64,000 nt of DNA, from the NCBI RefSeq assembly GCF_900103865.1, contig NZ_FNII01000001.1:62001-126000 (forward strand). Reading direction: 5' to 3'. The notes beneath the pieces are model-generated. The model did not search any database, was not told where the DNA came from, and saw only the letters and a program-made list of their open reading frames with translations. Both the position numbers and the translations under genes were made by a program. This DNA is from Vreelandella arcis. Lineage in GTDB: Bacteria; Pseudomonadota; Gammaproteobacteria; Pseudomonadales; Halomonadaceae. Shown here one piece after another: positions 16,393-25,002 of the stretch. Position 1 is the stretch's first letter, and each line of letters opens with the position of its first letter.

Positions 16393-16420
16393 ACGCCGGG
16401 GCCTCCACCCGGCGTTTTTT
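16393..16420 (+). terminator. Intrinsic terminator after the YqaJ gene
   Basis: ACGCCGGG (16393-16400) pairs with CCCGGCGT (16408-16415) around a 7-base loop and runs into six Ts (16415-16420) with a second T-run shortly after. Confidence 0.85.
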
Positions 16421-16437
16421 ATTTTTTGGAGACAACC

Positions 16438-16935
16438 ATGACACACGCCAAACTCAAAGCTGGGGAAGTGACTGGCACCTACCTAATCACTACTCCTGTT
16501 ACCGAAACCGATATCATCACCATGGCCAAGCGTTTTACACGACGTAAACTCGCTAAAGGCCGCAAAATTACACAGCCTTCGCAGGCAATTGAACATTTAC
16601 AGCTGCTGCTTCAAGACTACGAGCATGAGGTGTTTAGCGTGCTGTTCCTGGATAGCCAGCACAGGGTTATCTGCTTTGAAGAATTGTTTCGAGGCACCAT
16701 TGATGCGGCAAGCGTTTATCCACGTGAAGTACTAAAAGCCGCCCTTGCCTACAATGCCGCAGCGGTCATCTTGGTACACAATCACCCCAGTGGAGACCCC
16801 GAACCCAGCGAAGCAGACCGACGTATTACCGAGCGACTGAAGGAGGCACTGGGGCTGATGGATATCAGAGTGATTGATCACGTGCTAGTGGGAAGTGACG
16901 GGTGTAAGTCGTTTGCGGAAATGGGGTATTTGTAG
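16438..16935 (+). CDS. RadC family JAB/MPN-domain protein
   Basis: 165 residues. The MPN/JAMM metalloprotease-like signature is complete: Glu in CFEELFRGTIDAASVYPREVLK, then VHNHPSGDPEPSEADRRIT (H-x-H with the Asp). RadC proteins are common on islands near recombination genes; their function is unsettled and the name DNA repair protein is historical. The start at 16438 is preferred over a TTG four codons upstream because TTGGAGA lies at the right distance. Confidence 0.9.
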   Translation: MTHAKLKAGEVTGTYLITTPVTETDIITMAKRFTRRKLAKGRKITQPSQAIEHLQLLLQDYEHEVFSVLFLDSQHRVICFEELFRGTIDAASVYPREVLKAALAYNAAAVILVHNHPSGDPEPSEADRRITERLKEALGLMDIRVIDHVLVGSDGCKSFAEMGYL

Positions 16936-16954
16936 ATTTTCACTGAGACCAATG

Positions 16955-16976
16955 GATCCGGCCACATGGCCGGATC
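16955..16976. repeat. Perfect 9-bp stem hairpin after the RadC-family gene
   Basis: GATCCGGCC (16955-16963) pairs with GGCCGGATC (16968-16976) around ACAT. A T-run is found about 20 bp later (16993-17000), too far for a classical terminator, but an alternative outer stem (AATGGAT with ATCCATT at 16986-16992) would bring it next to the T-run. It may end the RadC transcript. Confidence 0.5.
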
Positions 16977-17141
16977 AAGGGTCGTATCCATTATTTTTTT
17001 GTCAAAGACAGGTATCGGCCAAAAGCGGTCTTTTAGGCGACACTGATATAATTCAAAGGCAAGTTTCAAAAAGAGCAACGTAGAAGGCGACAACTTGCTC
17101 CAATTGTTTTTCAGTCATTTATTTGTGGTCCACGTATGTGA

Positions 17142-18087
17142 CTGGGCGGTCTCAATGACCAAGTGCAACACCTAACCTATCAGGTAGGGTATTGCCATGA
17201 CTCACTGTTATCGCCATCTTTCTGCTGCAGACAGAGCCGCTGTCGGCCTCGCCTTGCCCAAAGCTGCTTCTCGATGGTGAGCTATTCGAGCTGGTCGTTT
17301 ACCTGCTGCGCAAGTACTGGTCACCAGAGCAAATAGCCCGCACACTGAAGCGCATGTTTCCTGGTAACACTGACCGCCACGTCTAGCACGAAGCCATCTA
17401 CAATGCTCTCTACCTCATGCCGCGCGGCACGCTCAAGAAAGAGCTGATTGCCTGTTTGCGCCAGGGTAACGGTAAACGACGCCCTCGCAGCCGTGGCAAG
17501 GATAGGCGGCAACAGATTCCTGACCTGGTGAGCATCCACCTGCGGCCACCTGAGATTGAAGACCGCCTGATGCCTGGCCACTGGGAGGGGGATCTCACCA
17601 TTGGCGCTAACAATCGCTCTGCCGTTGGTACATTGGTGGAGCGCACGACGCGTTTAGTGATCCTGGCGAAAGTGGATGGCACCACGGCCACAGCGGCGGC
17701 TGTTGGCTTCAGCGACAAGCTCAATGAGGTGCCGCGCGCTCTACGCCTGTCCATGACCTATGACCAGGGCAAAGAGATGGTGAAACATGCCGAGATCACT
17801 CAGAAGACGGGGACAGCGATCTACTTTGCCGACCCGCATAGCCCATGGCAGCGGGGTTCCAATGAGAACACCAACGGGCTGTTGAGACAGTACCTGCCAA
17901 AGGGCACGGACCTGTCGGTCTACAGTCAGGATGAGCTCGACGAGATCGCCGACTCACTCAATACACGGCCGCGCAAGACACTGGACTGGCGCACGCCGTT
18001 GGAAGTTTACGCCGAGGTACTCAAGAAATCCGTCGCCGGCCCGAGCACGCTTCAATAGTTTTGCACTTGGAACTTGAGGCCGCCCAG
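17142..18087 (+). mobile_element. Degenerate IS30-family insertion sequence
   Basis: Terminal inverted repeats of 27 bp lie at 17142-17168 and 18061-18087, 23 of 27 positions matching (outer end CTGGGCGG, inner end CCAAGTGCAA). They enclose a broken IS30-type transposase in the rightward direction. At 946 bp the element is a little shorter than usual because of an internal deletion in the transposase. No target duplication is evident, which suggests an old insertion or later rearrangement. Confidence 0.85.
17197..18058 (+). pseudogene. IS30-family transposase, frameshifted with internal deletion and nonsense mutation
   Basis: The start MTHCYRHLSAADRAAVGLAL is the usual IS30 N-terminus, but that frame stops at 17278-17280. 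The protein resumes in another frame with ELFELVVYLLRKYWSPEQIARTLKRMF after loss of most of the N-terminal HTH region. An in-frame TAG at about 17383 interrupts the expected V-S-H-E-A-I-Y motif. From 17417 the catalytic domain is intact, including the DDE residues in HWEGDLTIG, YDQGKEM and SNENTNGLLRQYLPKGTD. It cannot make a normal transposase. It marks the junction between the recombination genes and the signalling cargo. Confidence 0.88.
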
Positions 18088-18389
18088 CTAGGCCAGAATG
18101 AAAAGGATACTCAACAACTTTAAGGAGGTCGGAAGTTGACCAGTGTCCACTCTTGCCGGGTAAGATCAATGAGACAGACTAGACAATACCCGACGGGCAA
18201 ACCCGATAGTGTTGCCAGGCTAACGCGATTTGTTATCGCCCGCGCGAACGGGTACTTTTTACCGAAATTTGGTTAAAAAAGATACCGAGCGTAATAAGGT
18301 GTGCGGACAAGACAAAGGCGACGTCATAAACGATGCCCTCGGCCCCGGCGGTCACGAATATCTTCTACTTTTTTTTAAGGATACGAACC
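18088..18389. other. 302-bp intergenic region upstream of the signalling cluster
   Basis: No gene is visible. A well-formed GGAGG at 18122-18128 (taaggaggtcgg) is followed by no reading frame of length, so it may be debris of a lost gene. GGGCAAACCCG at about 18198 recalls part of a c-di-GMP riboswitch, but the second conserved block is absent. AT-rich sequence just before 18390 probably carries the promoter of the first response regulator. Confidence 0.3.
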
Positions 18390-18812
18390 ATGAGTCAGGC
18401 ACATAGGGTGCTATTGGTCGAAGATGATCAGGCCGATGCTTACATCACGCAGAAGGTCTTTCGAGATATTGCAGAAGATATTGCCCTGTCGCATACGGAA
18501 ACGGGCGAAAGCGCGCTGGAATGGCTAGCGGCGCGCCAAAAAGAAGGCACGCTGCCCGACCTTATCCTGCTGGACCTCAACATGCCAAGGATGGATGGCT
18601 TTACCTTTCTTGAGCAGGCCAAAGGGCAAGAGAGACTGCGTTCAATTCCCGTGGTGGTATTAACCACATCGGCATCGCAAGGCGATGTCGATCGTGCCTA
18701 TGCCCTCGGAGCGGCGGGCTATGTGGTGAAGCCAAGCAGCATTGATGACTTCACCCACTACATGCAGCGGTTAGTCAGCTACTGGTTCAGCTTGGTAAAG
18801 CGGCCTGATTAG
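18390..18812 (+). CDS. Single-domain response regulator (Rcp1-like)
   Basis: 140 residues forming one receiver domain: acidic pair in LLVEDDQADAY, phosphoacceptor Asp about residue 62 in LILLDLNMPRMDGFTF, Thr in VVVLTTSAS and Lys in YVVKPSS. There is no output domain. This class (Rcp1-like, ending SYWFSLVKRP) usually works with phytochrome-like kinases whose HisKA motif is like those nearby. ATG 18390 is chosen because AAGGA lies before it. It is the first gene of a rightward operon of six signalling genes. Confidence 0.93.
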   Translation: MSQAHRVLLVEDDQADAYITQKVFRDIAEDIALSHTETGESALEWLAARQKEGTLPDLILLDLNMPRMDGFTFLEQAKGQERLRSIPVVVLTTSASQGDVDRAYALGAAGYVVKPSSIDDFTHYMQRLVSYWFSLVKRPD

Positions 18813-18835
18813 GACACGATTTCTTATAGGTAACC

Positions 18836-20167
18836 ATGATGCAAAAATTATCCGTCGTACTGGTTGAGGATGAGCCGGGCGATGCTGGTTTAATCCAGTA
18901 TAGCCTGAAGTTTACTAAAGGAGATCACGAAGTCCACTGGTTGACCAGTCTGGAAGATCTCAACACGCACCTTAGAGCGACAACGTCGGCTCCTGACGTC
19001 ATTCTGCTCGACCTAAACCTGCCTGACTCTAGTGGGCTTGACACCATCTCACGCTGCAAAGCAATGGCGCGCGGTATACCCATTGTGGTATTGACCGGCC
19101 ACGATGATATGGACTTTTCACTTAAAGCATTGGAGACGGGAGCCCAAGATTACCTGATCAAAAATAATGTCGAAGCGGATGCGCTTTTACGTGCGATGCG
19201 TTACGCCATGGAGCGCCACCAGCTCGAACGGCGCTTAAAAGAGTCCGAAGAGCTGACGACAGCTGCCATCGAAGGAGGTGGCCTAGGTATCTGGGAGTGG
19301 AACCTAAAAACGGATGCCTGCTACACCAGCGAGCGCTTGCGGAAAAACGCAGGATTCGATGTGGATGATGACACCGCGCCGCAAACATTATCGGAGTGGA
19401 TGACGCGAACGCACCCTGACGACACTGACGCTATCGATGAGGCGCTCAAGCGCCATGTGAAGGGTGAAGAGAAGCGATATGAAATCGAGTACCGACTCAA
19501 GCACAAACAAGGGCACTGGGTCTGGGTATTTGAGTCCGGTCATTTAGTCAGCCGTGATGCAGAAGGCAACCCGGAGCGAATGGTGGGCATCCTGCAAGAC
19601 ATCTCTTCTCGCAAGGAAATGGAAGAGCAGCTGCGCACGCTTGCCATGCGCGATCCCTTAACAGGGCTTTTCAACCGCCGCAGCTTCATGGAAACCATGG
19701 ACAGCGAATACGGCCGGGTCAAACGGCATAACGATTATCACACCAGCATATTGATGATGGATATCGATCACTTTAAGCACGTTAACGATACCTATGGCCA
19801 CGCCGCAGGCGATGACATTCTCAAGAGCTTTGCTCGCACGATTACCAACAACCTGCGCGAAAATGACGTATTCGGTCGCCTAGGCGGGGAAGAGTTTGCG
19901 ATTTTACTACCGGATACCGACCAAGACGGCAGCACTCATGTTGCTGAAAAAGTGCGGGCCGCTGTCGAAGCCATGCGCGTACAAGCGGAAGATGAAACGA
20001 TCCGTATCACCACCAGCGTCGGCATAGCCATGCTATCGGCCAACGACAAACGGCCCGACGGTGCCCTTGCCCGTGCGGATGCCGCGCTTTACCGTGCGAA
20101 ACAAAATGGACGTAATCGGGTTGATCAGGCAAAAAGCTCAGCTGATACACCCATAGCATCGGAATAA
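18836..20167 (+). CDS. Response regulator with PAS and GGDEF output (diguanylate cyclase)
   Basis: 443 residues: receiver domain (1-125, Asp about 59 in DVILLDLNLPDSSG), a PAS/PAC domain (about 140-260, GIWEWNLKTDACYTS ... WVWVFESGHLV), and a GGDEF domain. The active-site motif is GGEEF at about 350-354. The inhibitory site R-E-N-D lies exactly five residues before it, so product inhibition by c-di-GMP is expected. Phosphorylation by one of the adjacent kinases would control c-di-GMP synthesis. It is 23 bp downstream of the first response regulator. Confidence 0.93.
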   Translation: MMQKLSVVLVEDEPGDAGLIQYSLKFTKGDHEVHWLTSLEDLNTHLRATTSAPDVILLDLNLPDSSGLDTISRCKAMARGIPIVVLTGHDDMDFSLKALETGAQDYLIKNNVEADALLRAMRYAMERHQLERRLKESEELTTAAIEGGGLGIWEWNLKTDACYTSERLRKNAGFDVDDDTAPQTLSEWMTRTHPDDTDAIDEALKRHVKGEEKRYEIEYRLKHKQGHWVWVFESGHLVSRDAEGNPERMVGILQDISSRKEMEEQLRTLAMRDPLTGLFNRRSFMETMDSEYGRVKRHNDYHTSILMMDIDHFKHVNDTYGHAAGDDILKSFARTITNNLRENDVFGRLGGEEFAILLPDTDQDGSTHVAEKVRAAVEAMRVQAEDETIRITTSVGIAMLSANDKRPDGALARADAALYRAKQNGRNRVDQAKSSADTPIASE

Positions 20168-20207
20168 CGTATTGATATCGCACACTGATACAGCAAAGGA
20201 CACCTCA

Positions 20208-23177
20208 ATGCCCTTACCTGCTTGCCTCCGTTCGCTGATACGGGGGTTATTGGCCGCGACGCTAATACTTTCACAGGCTGCGGTGGCCGCCCCCTCGACA
20301 ACGCTGGGTGTTTTTGCATACCGCGACGTTGAAACGGTTCGCGAGCAGTTCGCCCCTGCGATTGAGGCGATGCAGCGGGCGCTTCCGCGTCATCAGGTGC
20401 ACATGCAGGTGTTGTCACTTGAGGCGCTGGATGACGCACTCGAAGCGGGCAACATCGACTTTATTCTCACCAATCCGCGCCATTTTTTAGCCGTGCGGCA
20501 GCAATATAATGTCAGTGGCGCCTTGGCGACGCTCAAGGCATACCAGGGCGGCCGTAGCCTAAGCTTGCTCGCCGGCGTCATACTTGCCCCAGCTGAAGCC
20601 AACATAGAAACACTGGCTGAACTCGAGGGGCGCATCATCGGCGTGCCCGGCAAACGTTTTCTTGGCGGGTTTCTTACCCAAGCCTATGAAATACATCAGC
20701 AAGGGTACGATCCTGAGCGCTTTGCCGACTACCGAGAGCTCGGTTCTCACGACGCGGTCATGCAGGCACTGCTGAACGGCCAGATTGACGCCGGCTTTGT
20801 GCGCAGCGGCATTTTGGAAGATTGGTTAGCGAGCGGACGCTTAGCGCCGAATACGCTTAATGTCATACACACGCACTCGTTGCACTCGCATACACGCCTC
20901 CCACTGGCACATTCCACCCGGCTCTATCCGGAGTGGGCACTGGCCGCCATGCCGCATGTGCCAATGGAAGATATCCGCCGCGTCAGCAACGCCCTCTTGC
21001 AGCTTGATGGCGTCGTGCCGAATGGTAATAACTCGGTTGGATTCGACCCTCCGCAGGACTATCTCTCGGTTGAGTTGGCGGCGCGCGCCCTCGGCGTTGC
21101 GCCTTTCGCGGCAACGCCTCAAACGCTTTGGCAGCAGCTGAAATCTCGCTTCGGCACTGCCATATGGCTACCGATAGCTCTTGCAGCGGCGTGCATATTG
21201 TTGCTAGCGCTTTTTATCGGGCTTTATATTCGTAAATCTCGGCTATTTGAACGCTTTACTGCTCTGTTTTACTACTCACCGAGTGCCAAGTTACTGCTGC
21301 ATACCGACGAACAGGGTCGCTTTGTCATTGCAGAAAGCAATTACGCAGCGCTATCGCTGTTTAAAGCGCAAAACACTGACGACTTACTTGGCAAGGACAT
21401 TATCGATCTCTCGCCTAACACGCAGCCTAACGGCCAATCCTCCATCGCTCGCGTGAGAGAACTACTAACAAAAGCCTCCCAACAGCGCCAGCGTTTCATC
21501 TGGGAGCACAAAGACCTACAGGGCGCGCCCATTCTAGTCGAAGCCGTATTGATTAAGTTTACACACAACACGTTACTGGATGTGTTGCATCAAAAACCAA
21601 CATTTTTGGTAGCCCTACACGACATCACCGAACACGAGAATGCCCGTATCAAACTAGAAGAAGAACGCAATGCGCTGCAAAACATCCTATGGGGCACCGC
21701 GGCTGGCACCTGGGAATGGAACGTTCAAACGGGCGAAACACGCTTCAACGAACGCTGGGCCGAGATGGTGGGATATCGCCTTGATGAACTGGGACCTACC
21801 ACCATCGATACGTGGATGTCGTTCTGCCACCCCGACGATCTCAAGCGTTCGGAAGCGTTACTAACCGAGCACTTTGAAGGCAAGCGTGATGCCTACGATT
21901 TTGAAGCACGCATGCAACACCGTGACGGCCACTGGATCTGGGTGCAAGATCGTGGCCGCGTCATTACACGCACCGAGGCCGGTGAGCCGCTATGGGTCGC
22001 CGGTACGCATACGGACATCACCGCACGCAAAGAGGCCGAAGCACGCGCCAACGCCGCCATGGACCAGACACGCAAGCATGCGGCGCTGCTGCCGGGCATG
22101 TTGTACCAGTTCTGGCATCACCCCGATGGGCGCAGCGCCTTCCCCTACGCCAGCGTTGGTATTCAAGATATTTATGGCTTTACACCCGAGGAGGTGCAAG
22201 AAAATGCCAGCGCGGTATTCGATGTCATTGCCCCTGAAGACGTCGCGGCGGTAGCCGACAGTATTTCCACCTCGGCCACTGAACTAACCACATGGCGACA
22301 GACATATCGCATCAACCACCCCGACGGCCAGCAAATATGGGTCGAAGGCATTGCCACGCCTGAGCGGTTGGATGATGGCAGCACCATGTGGCATGGCTAC
22401 TTACGCGACGTCACCGATGAGCACACGACCCAGTTGCAGCTTGAGCAGTATCGCGAATCGCTTGAGCGCTCTAATAAAGAGCTTGAGCACTTTGCTTACG
22501 CCGCGTCGCACGACCTTCGCCAGCCGCTGCGTATGGTGACCAGCTACGCCCAACTGCTGGAACGCCACCTCGGCGGGCTCGATGAAGACGGCGAAATGAT
22601 GCTGCACTATATGCGCGATGGCGCAAAGCGTATGGACGACATGTTGCTATCGCTGCTGGACTACTCGCGCGTGGGGCGCAAGGGGCAACCCATGCAGGAT
22701 ATGCCATTAAAGGATGCCCTTGATGAAGCGCTGCATTTTTTGACACCGGATATCGAGCAAGCCAATGCCGCCATCAAAGTGACGGGAGACTGGCCCACCG
22801 TTAATGCCAGCCCTGATGAGATGACGCGGCTATTCCAAAACCTGGTCAGCAACGCCCTGAAATATTGCTCACCAGACAGCAACGCCGTGGACGTCACCAT
22901 CGACAGCAAAGCGCTGACCGATAGACAACAGTGGCAAATCAGCGTGACGGATAACGGCATCGGCATCCCCCCAGATCAGATTGAGCGCTTGTTCAAAGTG
23001 TTTCAGCGCCTACACACCCGAGAGCAGTACGAGGGCACCGGTGTGGGCTTGGCCGTATGCCGCAAAATTGTCGAGCGCCACGGCGGGCAAATTTGGGTGG
23101 AATCCGAGGGGGAAGGCAAAGGAAGCCGTTTCACGCTAACACTCCCCATGAAACTCACCACAAAAGGGGAAACATGA
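20208..23177 (+). CDS. Membrane histidine kinase with PhnD-like periplasmic sensor and three PAS domains
   Basis: About 989 residues. ATG 20208 with AAAGGA upstream gives a signal peptide (LIRGLLAATLILSQAAVAAPS); an upstream TTG in frame is less likely. Residues about 25-300 form a periplasmic binding domain of the phosphate/phosphonate (PhnD-like) class (TLGVFAYRDVETVREQFAPAIEAM, FILTNPRHFLAVRQ, GAL..YQGGRSLSLLAGVI). One membrane helix follows (about 318-340), then three PAS domains (about 350-740), a HisKA domain with His768 in AASHDLRQPL, and an HATPase domain (NLVSNALKYC, DNGIGIP, GTGVGLAVC). It has no receiver of its own, so the neighbouring regulators are likely partners. The ligand is unknown. 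Confidence 0.9.
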   Translation: MPLPACLRSLIRGLLAATLILSQAAVAAPSTTLGVFAYRDVETVREQFAPAIEAMQRALPRHQVHMQVLSLEALDDALEAGNIDFILTNPRHFLAVRQQYNVSGALATLKAYQGGRSLSLLAGVILAPAEANIETLAELEGRIIGVPGKRFLGGFLTQAYEIHQQGYDPERFADYRELGSHDAVMQALLNGQIDAGFVRSGILEDWLASGRLAPNTLNVIHTHSLHSHTRLPLAHSTRLYPEWALAAMPHVPMEDIRRVSNALLQLDGVVPNGNNSVGFDPPQDYLSVELAARALGVAPFAATPQTLWQQLKSRFGTAIWLPIALAAACILLLALFIGLYIRKSRLFERFTALFYYSPSAKLLLHTDEQGRFVIAESNYAALSLFKAQNTDDLLGKDIIDLSPNTQPNGQSSIARVRELLTKASQQRQRFIWEHKDLQGAPILVEAVLIKFTHNTLLDVLHQKPTFLVALHDITEHENARIKLEEERNALQNILWGTAAGTWEWNVQTGETRFNERWAEMVGYRLDELGPTTIDTWMSFCHPDDLKRSEALLTEHFEGKRDAYDFEARMQHRDGHWIWVQDRGRVITRTEAGEPLWVAGTHTDITARKEAEARANAAMDQTRKHAALLPGMLYQFWHHPDGRSAFPYASVGIQDIYGFTPEEVQENASAVFDVIAPEDVAAVADSISTSATELTTWRQTYRINHPDGQQIWVEGIATPERLDDGSTMWHGYLRDVTDEHTTQLQLEQYRESLERSNKELEHFAYAASHDLRQPLRMVTSYAQLLERHLGGLDEDGEMMLHYMRDGAKRMDDMLLSLLDYSRVGRKGQPMQDMPLKDALDEALHFLTPDIEQANAAIKVTGDWPTVNASPDEMTRLFQNLVSNALKYCSPDSNAVDVTIDSKALTDRQQWQISVTDNGIGIPPDQIERLFKVFQRLHTREQYEGTGVGLAVCRKIVERHGGQIWVESEGEGKGSRFTLTLPMKLTTKGET

Positions 23178-24541
23178 TGCGGCGAACTCGGCGTTTATGC
23201 CTTGCCATCTGTGCCATTGCCCTTTCGTGGCTGCCGGTGACAGGTTGGGCCATGTTGGACTTTAGAACATTTTTCGAGGAACACTCGACGCCGATGTGGA
23301 TGCTTTCTGTCGATAACGGAGAAATTTTGGAAGCTAATCGGGCAGCAGAAGATTTTTACGGCTTCGAGCAGCTAGAGGGCATGCATATTGATCAAATCAA
23401 CATGCTGACGCCGGAGCAATTAGAAGAAGAACTAAAGCGTGTTGCGCAAGCCGAGCGCAATCACCTTTACTTTCGCCATCGTCTCGCCAATGGCGAAGTC
23501 AAGGTAATGGGCGTATATACTGATCGTTACAACGTCGATGGGCGTGAGGTGATGATCTCTTCGCTTTACGATACCAGTGAATTTGAAAGCTCCGCCGAGC
23601 GGCACTATATCGAACGCGTGGAGGAGCAGGTCGACTTACAAACGCAACAACTTCAAGCTTCACGGCAACGGACGCTTTGGCTGGCGATGGGAGCGACCCT
23701 GCTGCAGCTTGGGGTCATCGCCATTCTCTTGGTGATTTTGCAACGCTTACGTCGCTCTCAGCGAGAAAACCGCCGCTTGATCGACGAACTTTCCTTTCGC
23801 AACCAGGAGCTTGAGCGCTTAAGTCATGTGATGGCGCATCACTTTCAGGAGCCCAGCCGGCGGCTCGTCAGCTTCGCCCAGCAGCTGTCCCAACAGCTCT
23901 CTCAAAAACCGCCCCAACAATCGTCTCAACAACCGTCTCAACACAATTCTCGGCTGCTTACTGAGGCGGATAACGAAGAGGTGTTGATGGCCGTGGGCTT
24001 TATCGAGCGGCAGGCCAAACAGCTCAAGGAACTGGTCAGTGAGATTCAGCGCTATCTCAGCCTCGATATCACGCCAAAGCCGGAAACACTCGAACCGGAA
24101 CGAGTGATTGAAGCAGTCTGCCATCGTGACCCAGAGCTTGCAGAGATAAGCCGTGCCGGCGCAGTGGAAATTCCTCAGCGACTGCCGCCGGTAAACGCGG
24201 ATGCACGCCAGCTCAAAATGATTTTCCGCGCCCTGTTGCACAACGCCTGGCTTTACCGCGACCCTGAACGCCCCCTCAGGATTCGAATCACGGCACATAC
24301 GCTCGGTGAACGCGTAGAATTTCGCGTCGAGGACAACGGCAGCGGTATTGCCCCTGAGTATCGCGAACAGGTATTAGAAATATTCTCGCGCTTAGTACCG
24401 CATAGCGAACAGTACCCAGGCACCGGGATGGGGCTCGCCCTGGTGGTAAAAGCCCTGCGCAATGTCGAGGGGCATATCGCTATCGAAGAAGGGATCTCAA
24501 GCGGCACCGCCATTATTTTCGACCTACCACGCGCAAGGTGA
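23174..24541 (+). CDS. PAS-containing histidine kinase with periplasmic/membrane N-terminus
   Basis: 455 residues from ATG 23174, overlapping the upstream kinase stop (ATGATG; AAGGGG upstream). It has a signal-like N-terminus (LCLAICAIALSWLPVTGWA), a PAS domain (about 30-145, WMLSVDNGEILEANRAAEDFYGFEQLEG), a membrane helix (LWLAMGATLLQLGVIAILLVIL), a HisKA-like region and an HATPase domain (NAWLY, DNGSGIAP, GTGMGLALV). In the phosphoacceptor motif MAHHFQEPS the residue after the presumed His222 is another His, where family members have Asp or Glu. A Gln/Ser/Pro-rich stretch (about 236-256) follows. Kinase or phosphotransfer activity may therefore be altered. Confidence 0.88.
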   Translation: MMRRTRRLCLAICAIALSWLPVTGWAMLDFRTFFEEHSTPMWMLSVDNGEILEANRAAEDFYGFEQLEGMHIDQINMLTPEQLEEELKRVAQAERNHLYFRHRLANGEVKVMGVYTDRYNVDGREVMISSLYDTSEFESSAERHYIERVEEQVDLQTQQLQASRQRTLWLAMGATLLQLGVIAILLVILQRLRRSQRENRRLIDELSFRNQELERLSHVMAHHFQEPSRRLVSFAQQLSQQLSQKPPQQSSQQPSQHNSRLLTEADNEEVLMAVGFIERQAKQLKELVSEIQRYLSLDITPKPETLEPERVIEAVCHRDPELAEISRAGAVEIPQRLPPVNADARQLKMIFRALLHNAWLYRDPERPLRIRITAHTLGERVEFRVEDNGSGIAPEYREQVLEIFSRLVPHSEQYPGTGMGLALVVKALRNVEGHIAIEEGISSGTAIIFDLPRAR

Positions 24542-24547
24542 AGTGTT

Positions 24548-24979
24548 GTGACAATGGAAAGTGATTTTACCGTTCTTCTGGTTGAAGACGAACCGGCTGA
24601 TGTCCACCTGACAAGGATGGCCTTCAAGCAGAGCCGGCTGCTGGTCAACGTATACGATGTCGGTGACGGGGTTGAAGCATTGGCCTTTTTACGCCGTGAA
24701 GGCAAGTACCATGATGCCCCATGGCCGGATATTATCCTGCTAGATCTCAACATGCCGCGAATGGACGGCAAGACCTTTCTCGATCATTTAAAACGGGATG
24801 AAACGCTAAAACGTATTCCTGTCATTGTCCTTACCACGTCAGAGGCAGAAACGGACGTTATGGATTCTTACAACCTTGGCTGCGCCGGTTTCGTCACCAA
24901 GCCTGTGGATCTTACGCAATTTTTGAAGGCCATACAGAACGTCGAAGATTACTGGTTAACGCTGGTCAAACGGCCTTAG
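24548..24979 (+). CDS. Single-domain response regulator (Rcp1-like)
   Basis: 143 residues (GTG start at 24548, with an AAGGTGAAG stretch upstream; ATG at 24554 is the alternative). Receiver residues are complete: LVEDEPADVH, Asp about 66 in IILLDLNMPRMDGKTF, VIVLTTSEAE, and Lys in FVTKPVD. The C-terminus DYWLTLVKRP resembles that of the regulator at 18390, so the two are related and probably arose by duplication along with their kinases. It lies between the second and third kinase. Confidence 0.92.
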   Translation: MTMESDFTVLLVEDEPADVHLTRMAFKQSRLLVNVYDVGDGVEALAFLRREGKYHDAPWPDIILLDLNMPRMDGKTFLDHLKRDETLKRIPVIVLTTSEAETDVMDSYNLGCAGFVTKPVDLTQFLKAIQNVEDYWLTLVKRP

Positions 24980-25002
24980 CTGAACATACTGCGAGAACAT
25001 TG

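Noticed and set aside
18190-18270. Sequence resembling the start of a GEMM-type c-di-GMP riboswitch (GGGCAAACC) upstream of the signalling operon
   Set aside because: The second conserved block (GGGACGCAAAGCC type) and the tetraloop receptor are absent, and the fragment is more than 150 bp from the first start codon.
23885-23945. Short repeated units (CAACAG / TCTCAACAA) that look like a tandem array
   Set aside because: They encode an in-frame Gln/Ser/Pro-rich stretch of a kinase; units are short and irregular, with no spacer structure, so not a CRISPR.
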